Source: Dickeya chrysanthemi NCPPB 402 | Lineage (GTDB): Bacteria > Pseudomonadota > Gammaproteobacteria > Enterobacterales > Enterobacteriaceae | Direction of reading: 5' to 3' | DNA length: 21,136 nucleotides | Assembly: GCF_000406105.1 (NCBI RefSeq) | Contig: NZ_CM001974.1 | Coordinates: 3,052,428 to 3,073,563 of the forward strand | Part shown: positions 5,123 through 11,086 of the stretch, one piece after another | How positions within the stretch are numbered: position 1 is the stretch's first letter | How the letters are laid out: each line of letters opens with the position of its first letter | The notes under the pieces: model-generated | What the model was told of the DNA's origin: nothing | Seen by the model: the letters and a program-made list of their open reading frames with translations, nothing else | The model's database searches: none | Position numbers and translations under genes: made by a program

Positions 5123-5160
5123 CGTGCAGAGAAACGTTCTTCTCTGCGCGATCTTTATTA
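5123..5160 (+). terminator. Intrinsic terminator of the AlpA operon
   Basis: GCAGAGAA (5126-5133), loop ACGTTC, TTCTCTGC (5140-5147), extended outward by one G-T and two G-C pairs, starting 12 bp after the TraR/DksA stop. It is followed by GATCTTTATTAT, a U-rich though interrupted tail. Confidence 0.6.
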
Positions 5161-5653
5161 TCCCAATAAATATCATGCATATTATACGCAATATAATATT
5201 AAACAGAAAGCTGTTACGATTATTACCTATCTGCATTAGCTCAGATGTGATCTGAGCTCTATATTAGAGTACGATTAGACCTAACAGTCGGCAACGAGCT
5301 AAAAGTAAACGTTTGCTTTACAGCATTTATTAAGGCTATCCCAGATCAGCGTACCCGGCATAGATTAATCACTCACGCAAACCTGACGCATAAACGTCAC
5401 CATATAACCTGCATTCCAACCGAGTGGATTCGCGTTTGAACTCTGCACTGAAATATCTTCTTTTCATTGGGGTACCAGTGTTGTTCTGAGGTGAGTATAT
5501 CACCTCTGTTCAGGTGGCTAAATTCAGTAAACCACTGTAGTTCCACTACAGGGCAATGATGATTATCCGCTCATCATTGCCCTGTAGTGTAATCAAGCTT
5601 CCGCTTCCAAGGCCTGTCCATCACAGCCTTAGAAGCACTAAGGCGTTGAAGAA
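5161..5653. other. Gene-free 490-bp region with three perfect hairpins
   Basis: No gene is supported on either strand. The region holds perfect inverted repeats at 5238-5258 (AGCTCAGAT GTG ATCTGAGCT), 5488-5506 (GAGGTGA GTATA TCACCTC) and 5544-5589 (19-bp stem, listed separately). It lies between the converging AlpA operon and the leftward accessory operon, so terminator or protein-binding roles are both possible. Confidence 0.5.
5535..5589. repeat. 19-bp perfect hairpin with a competing upstream arm
   Basis: CACTACAGGGCAATGATGA (5544-5562) is perfectly complementary to 5571-5589 across the 8-base loop TTATCCGC. Just upstream, CTGTAGT (5535-5541) is also complementary to the left arm (ACTACAG, 5545-5551), so two mutually exclusive structures are possible. 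It lies 65 bp past the stop of the leftward gene at 5654. There is no T-tract on either side. Confidence 0.7.
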
Positions 5654-6712
5654 TTATTCGTAATTAAGCTCACCGAATAAGCCGAACATCAAATCACCGT
5701 CCAGAATTTCGAAGGGAAGCTCGACATATTCATCCTTATGCCTCGGAAGTGCTTTACCGTCATTCGGAGCGTTCCTGGTATAGCCTTTAACGTATTCACC
5801 GTTTTCCTTCGTGTACGGAAGAACAACAATCCAGCCATGATTTTTGGAAATAATTGTTCCTGCCTTCCAGATTGCATTCCCCCTTGAGGTGCTCTCGCTA
5901 TCGTTTACCTCTTTAACACTCCACCCTACCTGGTTCTTGTCCTCGTACCAGAAAACGTAGCTGCCTACGACGAGTACCTTTTGCCCGTTCCTTCTGGCGT
6001 CATCCAACATCCGTTTTACGCTGGCTAGTTGTAGCAGCTGGTTGGCGCGTGGAAGTAGCATTGAGCGAATAGCTGATTTGGTTTTGCCCCAATGTGCTCC
6101 ACCTGGCAACCCAAAGCCCCTAGCGATACGTTCCTGATAGCAGATTTTTGCCGCTCTTGAATGGATGTTGTTCGACCACTCCCAAGTATTATGGCTAGCG
6201 AGTCGAAGACAAACCTGAAAGTTAGGGAGAAAAACGTAACGCAGATAAGGCATCTCATTCAGAGAGTCGAGCAGAGGCTGGCGTATGTTTTCTCCTTCAG
6301 GCTTGAGAATTAACTCCTCTGGTAAAATACACGGATCGTTGGCGTGTCTTCTGACGGCTTCTTTGAGCATCATCTGCTCTTCATCCATCAGCCGCATTTT
6401 AGCGGTGAGCGCCTTATCCACTTTTAAACGTAATGACTCCTTTTCAGACAGAGATAGAGGGAGTTTATCAATGTCAAAGTCGACGTTTTTGTTCAGCTCT
6501 ACTGCCGCTTTCCGCGCATCAGTGTAATCATCATAGTCGTCACTAAATGCATGGCTTGGCATACCGCGATCCACGTAGCGCCGATGCCAGGTAAGGGTTC
6601 CATCGGTTCGAAACTTCAGACTGTACATCGACCAAGTGCTTCTTTCGTATCTGGGTTGCGGCCAGAAAGCAAGCTCTGGAAGACCATATCCAGGAAGACG
6701 GTTCATTCGCAT
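5654..6712 (-). CDS. Unrecognised accessory protein (352 aa)
   Basis: I do not recognise the family. The protein is soluble, with no signal peptide or membrane segment. The first part is aromatic-rich (GYGLPELAFWPQPRYERSTW), then comes a charged helical middle (KLPLSLSEKESLRLKVDKAL) and a C-terminal half with beta-like segments (KVLVVGSYVFWYEDKNQVGW, GWIVVLPYTKENGEYVKGYT, EYVELPFEILDGDLMFGLFG). The ATG at 6712 is preferred because GGGG lies 9 bases upstream; a GTG at 6727 would add five residues and an ATG at 6706 would remove two. It is the last of four leftward genes, about 250 bp after the 212-aa gene, so it may have its own promoter. Its position in an accessory block beside a toxin-antitoxin-like pair makes a defence or stability role possible, but the sequence does not prove it. 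Confidence 0.75.
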   Translation of the reverse strand: MRMNRLPGYGLPELAFWPQPRYERSTWSMYSLKFRTDGTLTWHRRYVDRGMPSHAFSDDYDDYTDARKAAVELNKNVDFDIDKLPLSLSEKESLRLKVDKALTAKMRLMDEEQMMLKEAVRRHANDPCILPEELILKPEGENIRQPLLDSLNEMPYLRYVFLPNFQVCLRLASHNTWEWSNNIHSRAAKICYQERIARGFGLPGGAHWGKTKSAIRSMLLPRANQLLQLASVKRMLDDARRNGQKVLVVGSYVFWYEDKNQVGWSVKEVNDSESTSRGNAIWKAGTIISKNHGWIVVLPYTKENGEYVKGYTRNAPNDGKALPRHKDEYVELPFEILDGDLMFGLFGELNYE

Positions 6713-6966
6713 AGTGATGATCCCCACGAGGATTAAAAGCCGATTTTAACACGCTCAGCTTTGGCAGAACTGACGACAAAATAATGTTTTGGAAATAAAT
6801 GGAATTTCGAAGCTCTGAGAGTTAGTTTGATAAACTGCTTCTGTATATATAAATACTAAGCTCCATATTTAATATATAAAGCAGAAGGTCTTGAACAGCT
6901 CTAACCCTGCCCCGAATATGAAAAAACCTCAGTTTGGCGTGTTTAAATATCATTAACGTTCAAAAA
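6713..6966. other. AT-rich intergenic region upstream of the 352-aa gene
   Basis: A 254-bp AT-rich spacer with no gene. It probably holds the promoter of the leftward gene at 5654-6712, but I find no hexamer pair with good spacing. Toward the right end a T-run lies on the minus strand (AAAAAA at about 6919-6924) without a matching stem. Confidence 0.4.
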
Positions 6967-7605
6967 TCAAAACTCTAATTTAATCACTTGAACAAACGTT
7001 TTGCATAGTTGCGTTGGAACAATCGCCCCACCATCCCATCCACCGTTATTTTTCCCTAAACCTGCATTGACTATTGCAAGCAACATAGCCTCGTCCAGAT
7101 TTACGGTCTCATGAAAAGTACTGCGGGAAAATTGGGGTAAATTATCTATGTCAAAAGTCGGAATTCTTTCAAGAGCTACAAGTAAACGGCGCAACTCAAG
7201 AAATTTAATCTCTTCTCTGGAAAATGCTTTGAGGAAAGTGGCAGCTATCTCTGGCTTTCTCTCACTTTCCATCCTATCTATGATTTCAATTAATCTCGCA
7301 CCCGCCTTACCAGCAAACTTATCATTCTCATTTAAACGGTCGATCATTTTGATTCTTTCAGCATCATCATGATCAGCAAACGCAGTTAAAAACCGCACCA
7401 ACTTTTCTGTTAACAACTGGTCACGAAAGGTGCCAGCGGTTTTATAAATTGCGACAAGAGTATTAATAAAGGGAATTGACTCAAGTGCTTTCGATTCTAG
7501 CAATGAATCAATACCGAGTTCGGCGTATTCTTTTCCAAGTTCGCTTATAGAACTACCTTTCAAAGCGCTCACTAATGCCGAACCACGTTTGGTATCTTTT
7601 GCCAT
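6967..7605 (-). CDS. Unrecognised conserved-type protein (212 aa)
   Basis: A soluble, mostly helical protein of unknown function. The N-terminal 60 residues contain a pattern I associate with a group of uncharacterised proteins in mobile islands: ELGIDSLLESKALESIPFINTLVAIYKTAGTFRDQLLTEKLVRFL. The segment IPFINTLVAIYKTAG is hydrophobic enough to touch a membrane, but too short and broken for a clear transmembrane helix. A charged helical middle follows (DDAERIKMIDRLNENDKF, AGARLIEIIDRMESERKPEI), then a C-terminal part ending GWDGGAIVPTQLCKTFVQVI. The Shine-Dalgarno GAGGGAA lies just before the ATG. It is 65 bp downstream of the HTH gene in the same direction and is probably co-transcribed. I make no functional claim. 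Confidence 0.78.
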   Translation of the reverse strand: MAKDTKRGSALVSALKGSSISELGKEYAELGIDSLLESKALESIPFINTLVAIYKTAGTFRDQLLTEKLVRFLTAFADHDDAERIKMIDRLNENDKFAGKAGARLIEIIDRMESERKPEIAATFLKAFSREEIKFLELRRLLVALERIPTFDIDNLPQFSRSTFHETVNLDEAMLLAIVNAGLGKNNGGWDGGAIVPTQLCKTFVQVIKLEF

Positions 7606-7670
7606 GTTCCCTCAATTACGCTTAAAAACGGCAAATTAAATGTGAGAATGGAGCCAGACGCGATAGATGA

Positions 7671-8243
7671 CTATGCAACTACGTTGTGGCGTTGTTCAAT
7701 GAGTGAATGCGCGATTGATCCCACTTCCTGAATATCTCCGAATGCTCTCATTCGCAGAGCAAGGTTCCACTTGCTCAATGTGTGAGCGTTGCGCACCAGT
7801 TGTTCTCGAGCCTTTGCGTCTTTGCTATCGAGACGACCGCAGTCGCTCAACCATTTGGCGACTTCTGACCAGTCCCAGAGTGGTGACTGACCGCTAATGC
7901 GCTGAACAGGACAAGGGAAATCGCCTTTGCCGCGTAAGCCGTCTTTAAGCAGAGTAATTGCTTGGCGGGTTAAGCCAGAGAGTTGAGCAATGTCGCTCAA
8001 ACCGACCAGAGCAGAGTCTATCGACTCAACTACTGCGCCAATGCCTGCCGTTTCAATATTGTCGATGGCCGATTTGATTGCCTGGTCTAAAGATTCAGCT
8101 TCTCGGTCAAATTCTACATACACTGAGCTGCCGTAGTAGCATATGAGAGCGTCATCGCAACCGTTGGTGTACAGAGCGTCTGCGAGCCCCTCTGTTTCCA
8201 TCTGAACGCCTGATAAAGTCAGTGTGAAGTTATAGAGTTCCAT
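7671..8243 (-). CDS. Two-domain HTH protein, possible HicB-like antitoxin (190 aa)
   Basis: The protein has two parts. Residues 1-75 form a small alpha/beta domain (YNFTLTLSG, GLADALYTNGCDDALICYYG, VYVEFDREAESLDQAIKSAI) whose strand-strand-helix-strand order and SLDQAI helix recall the partial RNase H fold of HicB antitoxins. Residues about 81-133 are a MerR/AlpA-like HTH (LSDIAQLSGLTRQAITLLKD, then PLWDWSEVAKWL). The C-terminus is helical. Residues 92-111 carry the TRQ-LL-DGLRGKGDFP stretch typical of this HTH type. It follows the HicA-like gene by 51 bp, in the toxin-then-antitoxin order of hicAB operons. The Shine-Dalgarno GAGGG is 8 bases before the ATG. DNA binding is well supported; the antitoxin role is inference. 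Confidence 0.8.
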   Translation of the reverse strand: MELYNFTLTLSGVQMETEGLADALYTNGCDDALICYYGSSVYVEFDREAESLDQAIKSAIDNIETAGIGAVVESIDSALVGLSDIAQLSGLTRQAITLLKDGLRGKGDFPCPVQRISGQSPLWDWSEVAKWLSDCGRLDSKDAKAREQLVRNAHTLSKWNLALRMRAFGDIQEVGSIAHSLIEQRHNVVA

Positions 8244-8258
8244 TTGGATACCCTCGTC

Positions 8259-8279
8259 AAAAAGGCGGTTGCCCGCCTT
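8259..8279 (-). terminator. Intrinsic terminator between the HicA-like and HTH genes
   Basis: Read leftward: AAGGCGG, loop GCAA (a GNRA tetraloop), CCGCCTT, continuing into a run of five T (8263-8259). It is compact and GC-rich and lies 15 bp downstream of the HicA-like stop, right before the Shine-Dalgarno of the next gene. It should limit read-through and so set toxin/partner expression apart. Confidence 0.75.
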
Positions 8280-8294
8280 GGCTAAAAAACCGAA

Positions 8295-8531
8295 TCAATC
8301 CTTTGGTTTATTCGGGGTACAACGGTCGACCTTTCTGCGGATCTGTCTTGCATGCCTTTCCGGGTCTTTTGGTGTGCTGTTTACGCTCATCGCGTGAGTA
8401 CGTCCATGTTCGGCAATTCCGCATTTGATTGTACAGAAGGGATGCCCTGTCGCTTCTTCAACGATCCAGCCCTTTTCTTCTGCATAACGGAGTGCGTCAC
8501 GTACTTCTTTGTTAGGGTGCTTCTTACTCAT
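8295..8531 (-). CDS. HicA-like protein, candidate mRNA-interferase toxin (78 aa)
   Basis: A small basic protein whose order of elements fits the HicA/dsRBD-like fold: helix (NKEVRDALRYAEEKGW), strand (IVEEAT), Gly29-His30 at the position of the catalytic His of HicA toxins, strand (CTIKCG), strand (HAMSVNSTP), helix (DPERHARQIRRKVDRC). HicA proteins cleave mRNA and are neutralised by HicB. AGGAGG lies 3 bases before the ATG. A near-consensus sigma-70 promoter sits directly upstream, giving a leader of only about 12 bases. Two cysteines (33 and 37) near the His could bind metal, which canonical HicA does not do. This may be a divergent HicA branch or only a fold relative; activity is not shown. 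Confidence 0.75.
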   Translation of the reverse strand: MSKKHPNKEVRDALRYAEEKGWIVEEATGHPFCTIKCGIAEHGRTHAMSVNSTPKDPERHARQIRRKVDRCTPNKPKD

Positions 8532-8549
8532 TAGCCTCCTAGTGTGCTA

Positions 8550-8578
8550 ATAATAGTCAATGTGTTAACTTACGTCAA
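8550..8578 (-). promoter_or_regulatory. Sigma-70 promoter of the HicA-like operon
   Basis: On the minus strand TTGACG (8578-8573), a 17-base spacer and TATTAT (8555-8550): 5 of 6 matches in each hexamer with ideal spacing. The predicted start lies near 8543, so the transcript begins about 12 bases before the ATG at 8531. Confidence 0.75.
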
Positions 8579-8770
8579 CACTCTTGGCAATACCGAGCGA
8601 TGAGGCGTTAACACCCCCATACAGTGCGTCTACGGCCACACAGTACTGACGCAAGGGTATCAGAATACTCTCTATTTTCATCAGTCTGCCTTCACAATCC
8701 CCTCAACTTCTTTGTGTCATAAACTCCATCGGCTATCAGCTTCATGATAAAATTGATATAGACACATAGC
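8579..8770. other. Intergenic stretch without visible gene
   Basis: Nothing supportable is seen between the HicA-like promoter and the IS remnant. Confidence 0.4.
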
Positions 8771-9049
8771 ACCGTCAAAGACGTCTGCCGCGAAGCGCGA
8801 ATATCCGAAGTCCCGTATTACAACTTGAAAAGCCAGATTTTGTGGTATGAAATCTTCTGACATCAAAAAGATGAGAGATCTTGAGGATGAAAATCAACGG
8901 CTGAAGAAACTGGTGGTCGATCTGAGTCTGGACAAGGAGATACTCCTAAAAATCCTGAAGCAAAAGTTATGAAGCCAGCTCAGAAGCGCCTAGAGGTGTA
9001 TTTTCTGCGGGAGGCTTATTGTATCAGCGTCCGGCGGAGATGCGGGTGA
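8771..9049 (+). pseudogene. IS3-family transposase remnant (orfA end and orfB start)
   Basis: Broken remains of an IS3-family element. OrfA: an N-terminal piece (VKDVCREARISEVPYYNLKS, from 8771) is out of frame with the C-terminal piece at 8847-8972 (MKSSDIKKMRDLEDENQRLK then KLVVDLSLDKEILLKILKQK), whose leucine-zipper-like DENQRLKKLV-DLSLDKE is characteristic of OrfA proteins. OrfB: an ATG at 8969 overlapping the OrfA stop opens MKPAQKRLEVYFLREAYCIS VRRRCG and stops at 9047-9049, far short of the DDE domain. The ATGA overlap is typical of the family. No terminal inverted repeats or target duplication are visible. The element is dead and marks this as a recombined, decaying stretch. Confidence 0.75.
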
Positions 9050-9209
9050 TCTTACCCACCATTTGTGGACAGCCCAAAGCGTTCATAAAGCTGAAATAAC
9101 ATCAGCGCGAAGGGTTACGCGTCACTCGTTAAATGATTAAAGCAGCTGTGTTAATGAAGGAAGTCGTCCGGCCTTCTTCAGTTTTTGTATTTACTATCAA
9201 CCAGTTATA

Positions 9210-9371
9210 TTATTCGTGATTGACAAGTCCGAACATGACCTGGGCGTTATTGCGGTTTTCATCACCGGGAGCGTCCTTTGACACAACGTCAGGACGCTGC
9301 TGTGTCTGGTTCTGAACAGCACTGATCCTGTTTTCAAGCCACTTGATCTCTTCCGGGAAAACAGCCTGCAT
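9210..9371 (-). pseudogene. Orphan 53-aa reading frame, probable gene remnant
   Basis: The minus-strand frame from the ATG at 9371 gives MQAVFPEEIKWLENRISAVQ then NQTQQRPDVVSKDAPGDENR and ends in QVMFGLVNHE and TAA. Composition looks coding (amphipathic helix, polar linker). No Shine-Dalgarno precedes the ATG, and the same frame upstream of an in-frame TGA also looks protein-like (AGCFVPNGLYLHLGG). It is best read as the 3' remnant of a larger leftward gene. Family not recognised. Confidence 0.35.
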
Positions 9372-9827
9372 AACGAGTCATTCATTGTTGGAGTTCTTCA
9401 GGCACTTAGCCGTGGTGCTGTGATTAATGCCACCCAAGTGCAGGTAAAGTCCGTTTGGCACAAAGCAGCCTGCCAGATTAGGTATGTCCCTAAGCCAAAA
9501 ACCTGCCATCTCAACCCCAAGCCAATACACCCCACCACTCAATAATTACCTCACTATACATTTTCTCTCTTATTTCCTTTTTGACTTTCCCATTTCCCAC
9601 CCGAATGAACTATTGCACGCTAACCCTGCCACCTTCCCCTGGCGAGCGTGATGGACGTGTAGTCATCCGGGGCCGGTATTGCTCTTTAACAAGTTGGGTC
9701 GGGCTGTCACGTAACCACAATTCAGGGTGCCGCTGAATGTTCTCGCTGACCCGTTGAAACCGGAATGCAGAATCGGGATGTGACCTATTAAGTTAATTCA
9801 CCATGAGTTTTTATTAAAGGAAACACC
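9372..9827. other. Leader region of the type IV secretion operon
   Basis: No gene is visible. The left part looks like decayed sequence. The right part (from about 9540) is the probable promoter and leader of the secretion operon and contains the boxA element at 9680-9692. I could not find a promoter with convincing hexamers; TATACA at 9555-9560 lacks a -35. Confidence 0.4.
9680..9692 (+). promoter_or_regulatory. rRNA-type boxA antitermination element
   Basis: TGCTCTTTAACAA, inside TTGCTCTTTAACAA, is identical to the boxA sequence of enterobacterial rRNA operon leaders, where NusB and NusE (S10) bind the RNA and make elongation resistant to Rho. It lies on the coding strand 148 bp upstream of the first gene of the roughly 10-kb secretion operon, in the right place to act on that transcript. 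Confidence 0.65.
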
Positions 9828-10064
9828 ATGCGAAAACCTACCTATCACGTATTTGTCACGCAGGAAAGACCACCCGATTCACACGGAGAAAAAAACACAT
9901 TCTGGACCAAGGTCGGCGTGGCCTTCGCCCATCACGGTAAACCCGGATTGAATATCGTCCTGACACCCGGCCTTGCCGTCTCCGGTAAGCTGGTGCTTCT
10001 CGAACCCCGGGATGACAGCGACACACCACCAGCGGAGCCCGGCACGATGAACGCCCAGCCGTAA
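9828..10064 (+). CDS. Small conserved-type T4SS leader protein (78 aa)
   Basis: The protein begins MRKPTYHVFVTQERPPDSHG and continues with NTFWTKVGVAFAHHGKPGLNIVLTPGLAVSGKLVLLE. The W-T-K-V-G-V-A-F-xH-xG-xG-L-N-I pattern resembles small uncharacterised proteins I have seen at the head of mobile-element operons; I cannot assign a function. It is soluble, probably a small beta-rich domain, with a polar Pro-rich tail (DTPPAEPGTMNAQP). AAAGGA lies 6 bases before the ATG. It is the first gene after the boxA leader, 69 bp before virB1, and is probably co-transcribed with the secretion genes. Confidence 0.75.
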   Translation: MRKPTYHVFVTQERPPDSHGEKNTFWTKVGVAFAHHGKPGLNIVLTPGLAVSGKLVLLEPRDDSDTPPAEPGTMNAQP

Positions 10065-10133
10065 CGCGCCTTTCCCCCGCCATCGGGTTACCTGATGGCA
10101 ATCTGTAACCTGAATGACGTCACCGAGGCAATC

Positions 10134-10781
10134 ATGCTTTCCCCGACAGCCTTTCTGGCGGCGGCGATGCAGTGTGCCGCCAGCATTCACCCATCCACCG
10201 CGTTTGATGTGGCAAAGGTGGAATCCGGCTTTAATCCTTACGCCATCGCTGAGATTGTACCAAAGCAAGAGAGAACCACCGGCAGCGCAGGGGTCATTTC
10301 CCATCAGCCCACCCGCGATGAAACGGCCGTCAACATCATCAACCGGATAGAGGCCAGGGGCCGCCGCTATTCGGTCGGGCTGATGCAAATCACCAGCACC
10401 CATTTCCGGCATTACGGCGTGACGGCCCTGGCGTTGTTAGACCCGTGCACCAATCTGTCTGTTTTTGAGCGCATCCTTACCGACTGCTACCGACGCGGCG
10501 GCACGCTGCAACGCGCACTCAGTTGCTACTACGCCGGTAATTTCACTGCCGGTCATCAGCCGGAATCCGCCTTCAACCAGACCAGTTATCTCCAGCGTAT
10601 TGGCTATGCCGTCCCGTCAACGCGGGAAGACCGCACGCGTAGTACCACCAGCCAGGCCACGTCAGCAATTCATTATCCGGCCACCGTGCTGCGCGGTGAG
10701 CTTGCCGACACCACTACCCCGGTTTCGACCACCCTGCGCTACCCCAACGCCGTCCTTCGCGGCGATATATCCCCCCTGTGA
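10134..10781 (+). CDS. virB1: VirB1-type lytic transglycosylase (215 aa)
   Basis: The peptidoglycan-cleaving enzyme that opens the wall for the secretion apparatus. It carries the SLT/lysozyme-like domain: catalytic Glu30 in VESGFNPYAI, the YSVGLMQI motif at about 79-86, and ALSCYYAGNF at 128-137. The N-terminal LSPTAFLAAAMQCAASIHP is partly hydrophobic, as in VirB1 relatives. I prefer the ATG at 10134 because GAGG sits 5 bases upstream and family members begin MLS-; an ATG at 10095 would add 13 residues without a good ribosome site. The tail after residue 165 is low-complexity Ser/Thr and carries the repeat YPATVLRG (181-188) / YPNAVLRG (203-210). Followed by virB2 after 19 bp. Confidence 0.93.
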   Translation: MLSPTAFLAAAMQCAASIHPSTAFDVAKVESGFNPYAIAEIVPKQERTTGSAGVISHQPTRDETAVNIINRIEARGRRYSVGLMQITSTHFRHYGVTALALLDPCTNLSVFERILTDCYRRGGTLQRALSCYYAGNFTAGHQPESAFNQTSYLQRIGYAVPSTREDRTRSTTSQATSAIHYPATVLRGELADTTTPVSTTLRYPNAVLRGDISPL

Positions 10782-10800
10782 ACCATGAGGAGAGATGACG

Positions 10801-11076
10801 ATGCAAAAACGTAACGACTTACCGGCCTTTTTCCCCGCCTTCATTTCCGGACAGGCGCTGGCGGCAGGCAGCGGATTTACCAAAGCCAACGACACGCTGA
10901 GCAACACGTCCACCGGCCTGCTGGGGCTGGCCGCCGTCACCATCACACTGGCCACCATGTGGGTGGGTTACAAGGTGCTGTTTGACGGTAAAAGCCTGCA
11001 TGACATGCGCAACGTCATTATCGGGGCCATCCTGATCGTCGGCGCATCCGGCTTTGGTGCGTACTGGGCATCCTAG
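10801..11076 (+). CDS. virB2: VirB2-type major pilin (91 aa)
   Basis: A TrbC/VirB2 pilin: a signal-peptide-like start (LPAFFPAFISGQALA, likely cleaved before AGSGF), then two hydrophobic helices (GLLGLAAVTITLATMWVGYK and NVIIGAILIVGASGFGAYW) joined by the VLFDGKSLHDMRN loop typical of VirB2. It forms the pilus after membrane insertion and extraction. The ATG at 10801 follows AGGAG at 8 bases; the ATG at 10795 lies too close to that site and would add two residues. The next gene begins 10 bp past the stop. Confidence 0.93.
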   Translation: MQKRNDLPAFFPAFISGQALAAGSGFTKANDTLSNTSTGLLGLAAVTITLATMWVGYKVLFDGKSLHDMRNVIIGAILIVGASGFGAYWAS

Positions 11077-11086
11077 GGGAAAACCG

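Noticed and set aside
6915..6950. Intrinsic terminator downstream of the 212-aa gene
   Set aside because: A run of six T is present on the minus strand but no complementary stem precedes it.
9555..9560. TATACA as -10 of the secretion operon
   Set aside because: No -35-like hexamer at 16-18 bp upstream; not strong enough to list as a promoter.
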